The notes beneath the pieces are model-generated. The model was not told the DNA's origin. It worked only from the letters and a program-made list of their open reading frames with translations, and did not search any database. A stretch of DNA of 64,000 nt from DASSUW01 sp963844405 (GTDB taxonomy: Bacteria > Actinomycetota > Thermoleophilia > Solirubrobacterales > Solirubrobacteraceae), in NCBI GenBank assembly GCA_963844405.1, contig CAWJNZ010000007.1, forward strand, positions 992,001 through 1,056,000, given 5' to 3'. The position numbers and the translations under genes were made by a program. The stretch's first letter is position 1. Every line of letters starts with the position of its first letter. Positions 10,383-18,232 of this stretch are shown piece after piece.

Positions 10383-10525
10383 CCCCGCCCCCACCCCCGC
10401 GCAAGCCGCGGCCACCGGCCAAGACGCCCGCCCAGCGCGCCGAGGAGGCCGCCGCGGTCCAGCGCCGCCTCAAGGAGGAGGCAGCCGCGCGCCGGAAGGC
10501 GGCCGAGTCGGTCAAGAAGCGCTGA
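10379..10525 (+). CDS. Small basic proline/alanine-rich protein
   Basis: 48 residues starting at GTG 10379, which overlaps the preceding TGA. The composition is proline-rich at the start (TPPPPPRKPRPP) and then a lysine/arginine/alanine helix (RAEEAAAVQRRLKEEAAARR). No domain is recognised. The coupling to the zinc-ribbon gene supports expression, but such short GC-rich frames can be fortuitous. The 3' end overlaps the convergent hydrolase by 14 bases. Confidence 0.4.
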   Translation: MTPPPPPRKPRPPAKTPAQRAEEAAAVQRRLKEEAAARRKAAESVKKR

Positions 10526-11388
10526 AGAAGTCGCGGAGCAAAGCCGCGAGCTGCTCCGGGGCCTCCTCGGCCATGTGGTGGCCGCTGTCGATGCTCGCGC
10601 CGCGGACCTCGTCGGCCCAGTCGCGCCAGATCGCCACAGGATCGCCCCAGAGGTCTTCGAGGTCGTCGTGGATGGACCACGCGACGAGCGTCGGGCAGCG
10701 CACGACGGCGCCCGGCGGCGCGATCCTCGTCGTCGTGCGCGCGGTCGATCGTGAGCCCGGCGCGGTAGTCCTCGACCATGGCGTGCACGGTCTCCGGATC
10801 GTGGATCGCGCGGCGGTAGTCGGCGAACGCCTCCTCCCCCATGACGTCGGCGGTCGCCGTGTACCAGGCGTCGGGGTCGCGGCTGATGATCTTCTCGGCG
10901 GGCTTCGCGGTCTGGCCGAAGAAGAACCAGTGCCACCAGGCGCTCGCGAAGCGGGCATCGGCGCGGGCGAGCGCCTCGCCCATCGGGATCGAGTCGAGCA
11001 CGGCCAGCGCCGTGACCGCGTCCGGGTGGTCCATCGCCGTCCGGAAGGCCACGTAGCTGCCGCGGTCGTGGCCGGCCACGGCGAACCGCTCGTGGCCCAG
11101 CGCGCGCATCAGAGCCACCACGTCGCGCGCCATCGCGCGCTTGGAGTACGGCTCGTGGTCGTCCGTGGTCGGCGGCTTCGACGACTCGCCGTAGCCGCGC
11201 AGGTCGGGGCAGACCACGGTGAACTCGCGGGCCAGCAGCGGCGCCACCCGGTGCCAGGTCACGTGCGTGCGCGGATGGCCGTGGAGCAGGACCAGCGGCG
11301 GCCCCGAGCCGCCATGCCGGACCCGCAGCTCCGCCTCCCCGACGTCGATCCGGTCGAGAATGAACCCTTCGAACATGCCCGTCATCAT
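10512..11388 (-). pseudogene. Haloacetate-dehalogenase-like alpha/beta hydrolase, frameshifted
   Basis: The start region is MMTGMFEGFILDRI with GTG/ATG options at 11388-11376; MFEGF at 11376 is the likeliest. The fold is clear: LVLLHGHPRTHVTWH oxyanion region, VCPDLRGYGES, and the nucleophile elbow VAGHDRGSY, whose aspartate replaces serine as in haloacetate and fluoroacetate dehalogenases. The frame breaks at about 10705-10716 after DRAHDDEDRAAG. The adjacent frame supplies VRCPTLVAWSIHDDLEDLWG and the catalytic-histidine end DSGHHMAEEAPEQL. Removing one base joins them. Either a recent pseudogene or a sequence error. Confidence 0.8.
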
Positions 11389-11400
11389 GGGGCGCGCACC

Positions 11401-11487
11401 GGAGGGGTGGCAGAGCGGTCGAATGCACCGGTCTTGAAAACCGGAGTCCGTTCACGCGGACCGCGGGTTCGAATCCCGCCCCCTCCG
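11401..11487 (+). tRNA. tRNA-Ser (anticodon TGA)
   Basis: A class II cloverleaf: acceptor GGAGGGG/CCCCTCC, anticodon stem CCGGT/ACCGG around CTTGAAA (anticodon TGA), a long variable arm (AGTCCG...CGGACC) and T arm GCGGG-TTCGAAT-CCCGC. CCA is not encoded. It begins 12 bases from the hydrolase start and diverges from it. Confidence 0.96.
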
Positions 11488-11780
11488 CTCTAGGCCGCGA
11501 CCGTGCGCTCCATCGAGACCGATCGCGACCCCGGCGAGAGCGTCCGTGCCTGTGCGAGCCAGGCGGAAGGTGACTGATGCGCGCAGGAGATTGGAGATGT
11601 CCTCGGCATCTCCAGCGGTCGCGGCTGAGGTAAGTGGTGGACATGGGCTTGGGCGCGTCTTGCCGGCCCGAGGGTCGAATACTCTCCCGCGTCACCCAAA
11701 GTTGACGCGGCGTCAACAATTTCCCCACGCGCGGCGCCCGCGGGCGTACGTTCCCGGCGACAGCGAAAGGAGGTGAAGAC
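11488..11780. other. Intergenic stretch with a 17-bp palindrome
   Basis: No gene is supported between the tRNA and the small exported peptide. GGAGATG (11593-11599) and CATCTCC (11607-11613) form a small hairpin. At 11701-11717 GTTGACGC-G-GCGTCAAC is a perfect inverted repeat about 65-80 bases before the peptide start; it contains TTGACG, a possible -35 hexamer, so an operator over a promoter is plausible. AAAGGAGGTG just before 11781 is a very strong ribosome-binding site. Confidence 0.55.
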
Positions 11781-12005
11781 ATGAAGAAGAGAGTTGTGGT
11801 CGCCGGTGTATGCGCTCTCGCCTTGGCGGCCGCGCCGAGCGTGGCGCTCGCCGATCAGCCGCCGGGCCAGCTCGGCTACGAGGGCCAGCCGGGCAACCAG
11901 GGCGGCGCCAGCGGCAATCCCGGTGGTGGTGGTGGCGGCGGTGGTGGTCAGCCGCCGGGCCTGCTCGGGTATGAGGGCCAACCGGGCAATCAGGGCGGCG
12001 GCTGA
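11781..12005 (+). CDS. Small exported Gly/Pro/Gln-rich repeat peptide
   Basis: 74 residues. MKKRVVVAGVCALALAAAPSVALA is a textbook signal peptide ending in an A-x-A site at about residue 24. The mature part has two copies of QPPGxLGYEGQPGNQGG (about residues 26-42 and 57-73) joined by a run of nine glycines. No known family is recognised. The strong Shine-Dalgarno and the palindrome upstream imply a regulated, well-translated secreted product; structural, surface or bacteriocin-like roles are all open. No processing or export partner is nearby. Confidence 0.7.
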   Translation: MKKRVVVAGVCALALAAAPSVALADQPPGQLGYEGQPGNQGGASGNPGGGGGGGGGQPPGLLGYEGQPGNQGGG

Positions 12006-12184
12006 GTCCGTCACGCCGCGGCCCCTCATCGGGTCGGCTGGCGACCAGCAGTAGAGCTGGGAGCGCCAAATGTCGGAGGGATGGAGGCTCCCTCCGACGG
12101 CGACGCAGGGACCGCTGCGGCTCGTACCCCTTACCCCGCGGGTAATTGCCATGCTTGCGCGCCCGCGGCACCCTGAGCGGCGCG

Positions 12185-12991
12185 ATGACGACCATGACCG
12201 AGCACGTCTTCGATGCCGACACCGCCGTCCGCGCCGCTGCCGGCGAGGGCACGTACACAGCGCAGCTGACCGACCGCTGGGGCGCGATGGGCGGCACGCC
12301 CAACGGCGGCTACATGCTGGCGGTGGCGCTACGCGCGCTGCAGCAGGACATGCCCCTGCCCGACCCGCTCGTGACCTCCGCGCACTTCCTGCGCCCCGGC
12401 CTCGTCGGTCCCGCCGACATCCGGACGGAGGTCGTGCGCTCCGGCCGCCGGGTGGCGACCGGCGAGGCCAGGCTCATGCAGGACGGCAAGGAGATCGTCC
12501 GCCTGCTCGCCACGTTCGGCGACCTCGACCAGGCCGACGGCCGCACGCTCGTCCTCAACGACCCGCCGCAGCTCCCCCGCCCCGAGGACACGCCGGACGT
12601 GCTCGGCGGCGGCACGATGCCCGGCGTGAGCATCACCGGGCAGCTCGAGTACCGCGCTCCCCAACCGCCGGGCTGGGCGCGCGGCGAGCCCGACGGCACG
12701 CCGAGCCTCGAGTTCTGGATGCGCTTCCGCGACGGTCGCGACCCCGACCCGCTGGCGCTCGCCGCCCTGGTCGACGGCGCCGCCCCCGCCGTGCTCGACA
12801 TCGGCGCGCGCGGGTCGTCGACGATCGAGCTCACGGTCCACGTGCGCGCGAGGCCGCAGCCCGGCTGGCTCGCCTGCCGCGTGGCCACGCGCCACGTGAT
12901 CGGCGGCTACCACGAGGAGGACTTCGAGATCTGGGACTCCGGCGGGCAGCTCGTCGCCCAGTCGCGCCAATTCGCGCTGCTTCCGGGATAG
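12185..12991 (+). CDS. Thioesterase-family (TesB-like double hot-dog) protein
   Basis: 268 residues from ATG 12185. The N-terminal half has a hot-dog fold signature, DRWGAMGGTPNGGYMLAVALRAL (about 33-55), followed by TSAHFLRPGLVGPADI. The C-terminal half repeats the fold with LAALVDGAAPAVLDIG and an STIELTVHVRARPQPGWL strand. This matches actinobacterial acyl-CoA thioesterase-like proteins that hydrolyse acyl-CoA or act in lipid and polyketide metabolism; the acyl chain preference is unknown. It stands alone on its strand. Confidence 0.8.
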   Translation: MTTMTEHVFDADTAVRAAAGEGTYTAQLTDRWGAMGGTPNGGYMLAVALRALQQDMPLPDPLVTSAHFLRPGLVGPADIRTEVVRSGRRVATGEARLMQDGKEIVRLLATFGDLDQADGRTLVLNDPPQLPRPEDTPDVLGGGTMPGVSITGQLEYRAPQPPGWARGEPDGTPSLEFWMRFRDGRDPDPLALAALVDGAAPAVLDIGARGSSTIELTVHVRARPQPGWLACRVATRHVIGGYHEEDFEIWDSGGQLVAQSRQFALLPG

Positions 12992-13028
12992 GCCCGAGCC
13001 GATTCCCGCAGCATGCGGGTTCGCAGGG

Positions 13029-13256
13029 TTGACCGATCCGGGCCGGGCGGCTTCCATCGCGCACGTGGTGCAGCAACCCCGGCAGATCTACGCCAGCACC
13101 GCCGACCGCCGGCACGGCCGGCGGTGGAGCAGGGTGAGAACCGCCGACCGCCGGCACGGGCGGCGCTGGGCGCGGCGCCAGCGCTCGTACTGGCTGCCCG
13201 CCGGCGTCCTGGCCCTCGCCCTGGCCGCCGGCGAGGCGCTCCGCACCCTTGCGTGA
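13029..13256 (+). CDS. Possible small membrane protein with internal duplication
   Basis: 75 codons from TTG 13029. The middle contains two copies of TADRRHGRRW encoded by near-identical DNA (about 13098-13127 and 13142-13171), followed by one hydrophobic segment (WLPAGVLALALAAGEAL). The start codon is weak and no ribosome-binding site is obvious. The stop overlaps the next gene's TTG. It may be a real small membrane protein or merely an open frame across a 30-bp direct repeat. Confidence 0.25.
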   Translation: MTDPGRAASIAHVVQQPRQIYASTADRRHGRRWSRVRTADRRHGRRWARRQRSYWLPAGVLALALAAGEALRTLA

Positions 13257-13611
13257 CCTCCTCGCGCGCACGGCGGTCGCCGCCGTCGCCGCCGTCGTCG
13301 TCAACGTGCTGGTGCGGGCGATCGCGAAGGCCGCGTTCGACATCCCCGACTCGTTCGAGCACCTCGCCCTCAGGGCCGTCGTCCTCTCGACGCTGTTCGG
13401 CGTCGCCGCCGCCGCGCTCGTCTACGCGGCGATCCGAACCACGCGCACCTTCATCATCGTCGCCGCCGTGGCGCTCGTGGTCTCACTGGCGGCGCCCCTG
13501 TCGGTCAGCGACGAGGGCGACGCCGCCGCCGTCGGCACGCTCATGTGCATGCACGTGACGACGGCGGCGATCGTGGTGGCGGCGCTTACTTCCCGCCGCC
13601 GCCGACATTGA
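13249..13611 (+). CDS. DUF6069-type four-helix membrane protein
   Basis: 120 residues starting at TTG 13249. Four hydrophobic segments are separated by short loops. The sequence includes FDIPDSFEHLALRAVVLSTL after the first helix and a late CMHVTTAAIVVAAL helix, the pattern of the DUF6069 family common in actinobacteria. The function is unknown. The 3' end overlaps the convergent exonuclease/phosphatase-fold gene by 26 bases. Confidence 0.65.
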   Translation: MRDLLARTAVAAVAAVVVNVLVRAIAKAAFDIPDSFEHLALRAVVLSTLFGVAAAALVYAAIRTTRTFIIVAAVALVVSLAAPLSVSDEGDAAAVGTLMCMHVTTAAIVVAALTSRRRRH

Positions 13612-14809
13612 CGTCGACGGCCACCATCCGGTGGTCGGACGACGGGAAGCCGTTGCCGTTGGGCACGCCGGGAGTGAAGAGCCCGACGAGCCGGAACAGC
13701 GGGTCGCTCATCAGCGGCCAGAAGACGAACGAGTTCACGATCTCCATCCGGCGGTCGGGCAACACGTAGTCGGCCCGCAGGTTGCCCGGCGCCGCGTCGT
13801 TGAAGTCGGCGGTGTCGAACGCCGGATCGCTCTTGTGCGTGAGGTTCGCACGTCCCTGCAACGCCGCCTGCTCGGGCCCGCCCGGGCTCGTCGGCGCATC
13901 ATCAGAGTTGACCCGCGGGTGCTCGAGCAGCTGCTGGATCGCGCCGGGGACGCTGTCGCCGTCGAGCGGATCCGAGTTCTGGTCGCCGGCGATGACGAAG
14001 CGCTTGCCGCCCAGCCCGCCGCGGCGTCCCTCGTCGTCGTAGATGTAGCGCGCGCCGGAGATGTAGTCGGCCCAGAAGCGGATCTCGTCGAAGTTGCGGC
14101 GGCCGTTACGGTCCTCCCCGCCGTCGAAGACCGGCGGCGTCGGGTGGCTGACCAGGAAGTGCACGGTCCGGCTGCGCGAGACCTCGATCGGCACGTCCCA
14201 GTGGCTCTTCGACGACAGCCGCAGGATCTCCACCTCGTCGGGCGAGTAGAACGGCTGCGGGATCAGGTTGCCCGGCATGTCCTGCCAGCGGAAGTGCTGG
14301 AACGTCCGCACGCGCCCGTAGTCGATCGGCATGCGCGAGTAGACGGCCATTCCGAACTGGCCCGGGTAGTCGCCGAACCCGAACGCGTCGTCACCGTAGC
14401 CGGGCGTGTCGGGCGTGCTGACGATCCCCCCGGCGTTGTTGAGGTCCTTACCGGAGTGGATGCCGGTGTTGGAGGGCGCGACGAAGCTGTACGGGAATGA
14501 GATCGGCTGCGCGCCGTTCTGGCTCACGGACAGGTAGTTGCGCTGGAACAGCCGCACGGCCTCGCCGCCGGGCACGAAGTCGAACTCGTTGATCAGCAGC
14601 ACGTCCGGCCGCGCGCGCTGGATGATCTCGGCGACGTTACGGATCTGCGGGTCGGTGCCGGACGCGAGGGCCGGCAGGAGCTGGCCGTCGTCGGCGCGGT
14701 TCAGCGACGCGTTGAAGGTCGCGAACCGCACGGTGTGGTCGCGGGCGAGCGCGGGCGAGGCGGTCAGCACCAAGGCCGCGGCCGCGCAGAAAAGGGTGCG
14801 CTTGAGCAT
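13586..14809 (-). CDS. Secreted endonuclease/exonuclease/phosphatase-family protein
   Basis: 407 residues. MLKRTLFCAAAALVLTASPALA is a signal peptide. The EEP fold is shown by RFATFNASLNR (about 28-38), the magnesium-binding glutamate in LINEFDF (about 74-80), the catalytic GDQNSDPLDGDS (about 271-282) and the terminal SSDHRMVAVDV histidine motif. Known relatives cleave nucleic acids or phosphoesters extracellularly; which one applies here is not evident. A small transmembrane gene begins 40 bases upstream on the same strand. Confidence 0.88.
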   Translation of the reverse strand: MLKRTLFCAAAALVLTASPALARDHTVRFATFNASLNRADDGQLLPALASGTDPQIRNVAEIIQRARPDVLLINEFDFVPGGEAVRLFQRNYLSVSQNGAQPISFPYSFVAPSNTGIHSGKDLNNAGGIVSTPDTPGYGDDAFGFGDYPGQFGMAVYSRMPIDYGRVRTFQHFRWQDMPGNLIPQPFYSPDEVEILRLSSKSHWDVPIEVSRSRTVHFLVSHPTPPVFDGGEDRNGRRNFDEIRFWADYISGARYIYDDEGRRGGLGGKRFVIAGDQNSDPLDGDSVPGAIQQLLEHPRVNSDDAPTSPGGPEQAALQGRANLTHKSDPAFDTADFNDAAPGNLRADYVLPDRRMEIVNSFVFWPLMSDPLFRLVGLFTPGVPNGNGFPSSDHRMVAVDVNVGGGGK

Positions 14810-14849
14810 GTCCGCACCCTACGGGCCCAGCGCACCGGAGTGTGAGGAA

Positions 14850-15014
14850 TCAGAACAGCACGATGATCAGGATCGCGACGATGATCGTCACGCCCAGCAG
14901 GGCGTACGCGGCGCCCGCCTGCCACTGGTTCTCCCAGAAGCCCGGCCGCGCGCGGTCTCGCGAGTGGCGCCCCTCGGGCGGCTCGCCGGTCCAGTCGTCG
15001 TCGTCGGAGCTCAC
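14850..15014 (-). CDS. Small single-pass membrane protein
   Basis: 54 residues starting at GTG 15014, which overlaps the stop of the acyl-CoA dehydrogenase, so it is probably translated by coupling. The N-terminus is acidic and hydrophilic (SSDDDDWTGEPPEG), and the C-terminal 22 residues (ALLGVTIIVAILIIVLF) form one membrane helix ending at the stop codon, as in tail-anchored proteins. No family is recognised. Confidence 0.6.
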   Translation of the reverse strand: MSSDDDDWTGEPPEGRHSRDRARPGFWENQWQAGAAYALLGVTIIVAILIIVLF

Positions 15015-16234
15015 CTGATCTGCCTACCCGAGATCGCCCGCGCGACCACCAGTCGTTGGATCTCGGACGTGCCCTCGAAGATCGTGTAGATCTTCGCGTC
15101 GCGGTGCATGCGCTCGACGGGGTACTCGCGCGTGTAGCCGTTGCCGCCGAGGATCTGGATCGCCCGGTCGGTGAGCCAGACCGCGACCTCGCCGGCCTTG
15201 AGCTTGGACATCGAGCCCTCGGCGTTCTCGAACGGCCGGCCGGTGCGGCCCATCCACGACGCCCGCCAGACGAGCAGCCGCGCCGCGTCGAGCTCCATCT
15301 TCATGTCGGCGAGCATGAAGGCGATCGCCTGGTTGTCGATGATCGGGCGGCCGAACTGCTCGCGCTCCTGCGCGTAGGCGAGCGCGTACTCGTAGGCGGC
15401 GCGGGCGATCCCCAGAGCCTGGGCGGCCACCGTCGGCCGCGTCGCCTCGAAGGTCTGCAGCGCCGCCTGCCCGCGCGACCCGCCGCCCTCGCGCGCCCGC
15501 GCCAGCCGCTCCTCCAGCTTCTCGCGGCCGCCGAGCAGGCACGCGTCCGGCACCCGGACGTCGTCCAGGAAGACGTCGGCCGTGTGCGAGGCACGCAGGC
15601 CGTGCTTCTTGACCTTGGCGCCCATCTTCAGGCCCGGCGTGCCGGGAGGGATGACGAACGCCGCCTGCCCGCGCGCGCCGAGATCCCGATCGACCGAAGC
15701 GACCACGACGTGCACCCCCGCGATCCCGCCGTTGGTGGCCCACGCCTTCTGGCCGTTGAGGACCCAGTCGCCGCCGTCGGGCACCGCGCGGGTGCGCAAC
15801 GAGGACACGTCGGAGCCGGCGTCGGGCTCGGAGACGCAGAAGGCGGCCACGGCCGGCTCGGCCTCGGTGCCGAAGCAGCGCGGGATCCACTCCCCGGCCT
15901 GCTCGCCGGTGCCCTGCCCGAAGATGGCGGCGACGGCCAGCGACGTCCCCATGATCGCCATGCCGATCCCCGCGTCGCCCCAGAACAGCTCCTCGTTGAC
16001 GATCGGCAGCGTCAGCCCCGTCTCGTCGGAGTAGAACTGGGCCATCGCCTCGAAGCCGTAGAGGCCGATCTTCGCCGCCTCGGCGATGATCGGCCACGGC
16101 GTCTCCTCGCGCTCGTCCCACTCGGCGGCGGCCGGGCGCACGACCTGCTCTGCGAAGCCGTGCACCCAGTCGCGGATGTCGCGCTGGTCCTGAGTGAGCT
16201 CGAGCGAGAACGAGGCGGCGGTGGCGGCTTCCAT
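15011..16234 (-). CDS. Acyl-CoA dehydrogenase
   Basis: 407 residues, close to the usual length. It has an N-terminal helical domain (FSLELTQDQRDIRDWVHGF), the FAD/substrate signature FCVSEPDAGSDVSSL (about 132-146), the central beta domain, and a C-terminal helical domain with the catalytic-base segment YTIFEGTSEIQRLVVAR (glutamate near 390). It oxidises acyl-CoA to enoyl-CoA and passes electrons to ETF. An acyl-CoA ligase gene lies downstream in the transporter cluster on the same strand, but not close enough to be one operon. The stop overlaps the start of the small membrane gene. Confidence 0.94.
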   Translation of the reverse strand: MEAATAASFSLELTQDQRDIRDWVHGFAEQVVRPAAAEWDEREETPWPIIAEAAKIGLYGFEAMAQFYSDETGLTLPIVNEELFWGDAGIGMAIMGTSLAVAAIFGQGTGEQAGEWIPRCFGTEAEPAVAAFCVSEPDAGSDVSSLRTRAVPDGGDWVLNGQKAWATNGGIAGVHVVVASVDRDLGARGQAAFVIPPGTPGLKMGAKVKKHGLRASHTADVFLDDVRVPDACLLGGREKLEERLARAREGGGSRGQAALQTFEATRPTVAAQALGIARAAYEYALAYAQEREQFGRPIIDNQAIAFMLADMKMELDAARLLVWRASWMGRTGRPFENAEGSMSKLKAGEVAVWLTDRAIQILGGNGYTREYPVERMHRDAKIYTIFEGTSEIQRLVVARAISGRQIR

Positions 16235-16261
16235 GCCGCCGATGCTTACCAGTGCCGCGCG

Positions 16262-16777
16262 CTACGCGCGCCGGGTGGTCGTGGGCTCCTCGCGCTCGGT
16301 GACCCGGCCGTCGCGCTCGAAGCGGCCGTCGCGATCGCGGTCCACCACGACGTCGCGCTCGCGGCGGCGGCCGACCCGCGGCAGCATCGCCACGATCAGG
16401 CACGCGGCGGCCGCGACGGCGAAGGCCAGCATCGTCATCCCGTTCGCGGCGAAGATCCCCAGCACGTCGCTGCCGTCGACGAACGCGATGATCGCGGCGG
16501 CGGCCATCACCAGGCCGACGAGCATGGCCATCGACTTGGCGCTCCAGTGCATCGGCGCGCTCAAGAGCAGGATCAGGCCCGAGGCCCCGAACAGCAGCCA
16601 CGTCCAGCCGTTGCCCTCGATGCCGAAGAACGTGCCGCCGGAGACGTCGCCGTTCGGCGCGTTCTGAGTGAAGTCCGTCGAGCCCATCAGCAAGCCGAGG
16701 ATGCCGCCGGCCAGCAGCACGATGCCGATGATCCCCACCGGCCCCTTGGCCAGCGAAACGCCCTTCGTTCTATCCAT
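16262..16777 (-). CDS. Four-helix membrane protein, function unknown
   Basis: 171 residues. Four hydrophobic segments lie at about 12-31, 60-75, 83-101 and 112-131, with a glycine-rich extracytoplasmic loop (NAPNGDVSGGTFFGIEGNGW) between the first two. The C-terminal 40 residues are highly charged (VGRRRERDVVVDRDRDGRFE) and probably cytoplasmic. It vaguely resembles DUF4383-type proteins but I do not claim membership. AAGGAGCATC lies just upstream of ATG 16777. Confidence 0.65.
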   Translation of the reverse strand: MDRTKGVSLAKGPVGIIGIVLLAGGILGLLMGSTDFTQNAPNGDVSGGTFFGIEGNGWTWLLFGASGLILLLSAPMHWSAKSMAMLVGLVMAAAAIIAFVDGSDVLGIFAANGMTMLAFAVAAAACLIVAMLPRVGRRRERDVVVDRDRDGRFERDGRVTEREEPTTTRRA

Positions 16778-16829
16778 GTGATGCTCCTTTCCTTACATCC
16801 CTCCTTCCCGCAAACGGCCCCCTCGATGC

Positions 16830-18101
16830 CTACAGCTCGGCCTTCTGGAACTCGAACGACTTGGCCGCCTCGGACTCGTACTGGTACTCGAGCGTGGCGA
16901 GGCCGAACGGGTTGTCCGGCTTGACCTCGTAGATCGTCGACATGCGCGACGGGCTGCGCTGTTCCGCCGGGCCGTACTGGTAGTCGCCCGACAGGCCGTC
17001 GAAGCTGACCGTGCCGAGCTCCTCGGAGGCCTTCATGAGCCCCTCGCGCGAGAGGTCGCCGAGGTCGACCGCCTTCTCGAGCAGCGCGGTCATGGCGATG
17101 CCCTGCAGGTAGCCGAAGGAGAAGTAGTAGTCCGGCTCCTGGTCGGGCTTGAACTCCTCCACGCGCGAGATCATGTCCGCCATCCCGGGGACCTGGTCGT
17201 CGCCCCACTCGGTGCCCTCGGCGACGATCCACGTCGTCTGCTGGAGGTACTCGGCCAGCGGCGAGGCGCCCAGCTCGTCGATCCACGACGGCGACTGGCC
17301 GATCCAGCGCGGCGCGAAGCCGAGCTTGGCGGCGGTGCCCCAGATCGTGCCGGCGTCGGTCGGCGTGGCGACGAGGAAGATCGCGTCGCACTTGGACCTC
17401 TGGAGCCGCTGGACCTGGCCGGTCACGTCCTTGTCGCCGACCTTGAACTTCTGCGTGTCGGCGACCTCGAACCCGAGCTCGGAGGCCGCGTAGTCGACGC
17501 CGGACTGACCCGCCTCGCCGTAGGCGTCGTCCTGGATGAACGAGCAGATGTTCTTGCCCTTCCCGTCGCCCTGGTTGATGTAGTAGTCGAGCGCGTTGAT
17601 CGCCTGCACCTGGTAGGGCCCGCCGACCGGCAGCAGGTTCGGCTCGCGGACCCAGAACGCGTCGAGCGACGCCGGCGCGGCGATGATGTTGTCCTGCGTC
17701 AGCTGCGGCAGGACGGCGAGCGTCGGCGCCGTGCCGAGCACCTGCGTGAACGCCACGACGTCGTTCTTGATCTTGTTGTACTGCTGGACCGTCCGCGGCG
17801 GCGAGTACTGCGTGTCCTCCTGGACGAGCTCGACCTTGTACTTGCCGGCGATGCCGCCCTGCGAGTTGACGTAGTCGAAGTACACCTGGTTGCCGGCCGT
17901 GAGCGGCTGCCCGATCACCGCCACCGGGCCGGAGAGCGGCGTCAGGATCCCCAGCTTGATCGTGGTCCCGTCGAAGCCCGGGCCGCTCTGCAGCTCGGCG
18001 GCGGCGCCCTCGCCCTCACCCTCTCCCTCGTCGGCGGCCCCTCCACAGCCGACAACCGCCAGGAGAGCAAACAGAACGAATAGGAACCTCGTCACGGACA
18101 T
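16830..18101 (-). CDS. livK: Branched-chain-type ABC transporter substrate-binding lipoprotein
   Basis: 423 residues from ATG 18101 with GGAGGGA upstream. A lipoprotein signal (LLAVVGCGG, cysteine about 19) is followed by an acidic linker. Then comes a type I periplasmic-binding fold beginning IKLGILTPLSGPVAVIGQP and continuing IFLVATPTDAGTIWGTAAK and YYFSFGYLQGIAMTALLEKA. Relatives bind leucine-like amino acids, amides, aromatic acids or short fatty acids; the acyl-CoA ligase in the operon favours an organic acid. It is the last gene of the cluster, 130 bases after livM with hairpins in the gap. Confidence 0.9.
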   Translation of the reverse strand: MSVTRFLFVLFALLAVVGCGGAADEGEGEGEGAAAELQSGPGFDGTTIKLGILTPLSGPVAVIGQPLTAGNQVYFDYVNSQGGIAGKYKVELVQEDTQYSPPRTVQQYNKIKNDVVAFTQVLGTAPTLAVLPQLTQDNIIAAPASLDAFWVREPNLLPVGGPYQVQAINALDYYINQGDGKGKNICSFIQDDAYGEAGQSGVDYAASELGFEVADTQKFKVGDKDVTGQVQRLQRSKCDAIFLVATPTDAGTIWGTAAKLGFAPRWIGQSPSWIDELGASPLAEYLQQTTWIVAEGTEWGDDQVPGMADMISRVEEFKPDQEPDYYFSFGYLQGIAMTALLEKAVDLGDLSREGLMKASEELGTVSFDGLSGDYQYGPAEQRSPSRMSTIYEVKPDNPFGLATLEYQYESEAAKSFEFQKAEL

Positions 18102-18135
18102 GCGTCCCTCCTCCATCGAGCCCTCAGCAGGTCCC

Positions 18136-18152
18136 GTCCGGCGAAGCCGGAC
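18136..18152 (-). terminator. Hairpin between livM and livK
   Basis: GTCCGGC (18136-18142) pairs with GCCGGAC (18146-18152) around a three-base loop. A second weaker stem, CCGGC/GCCGG, occurs at about 18196-18215. No T run follows. In the transcript read from livM toward livK this could stabilise an upstream end or attenuate; because the binding protein is usually needed in excess, an internal promoter here is also possible. Confidence 0.35.
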
Positions 18153-18232
18153 TCGCCGCCGGAGGCATGGCGAAACACCCCCATCTCGGACACCGGCACG
18201 GACGCCGGCGTCTCGTGTACCTCCAAAGAAGT

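Noticed and set aside
11490..12152. A 220-codon minus-strand frame over the exported peptide
   Set aside because: No domain, no plausible start context, and it opposes a gene with a clear signal peptide and strong ribosome-binding site.
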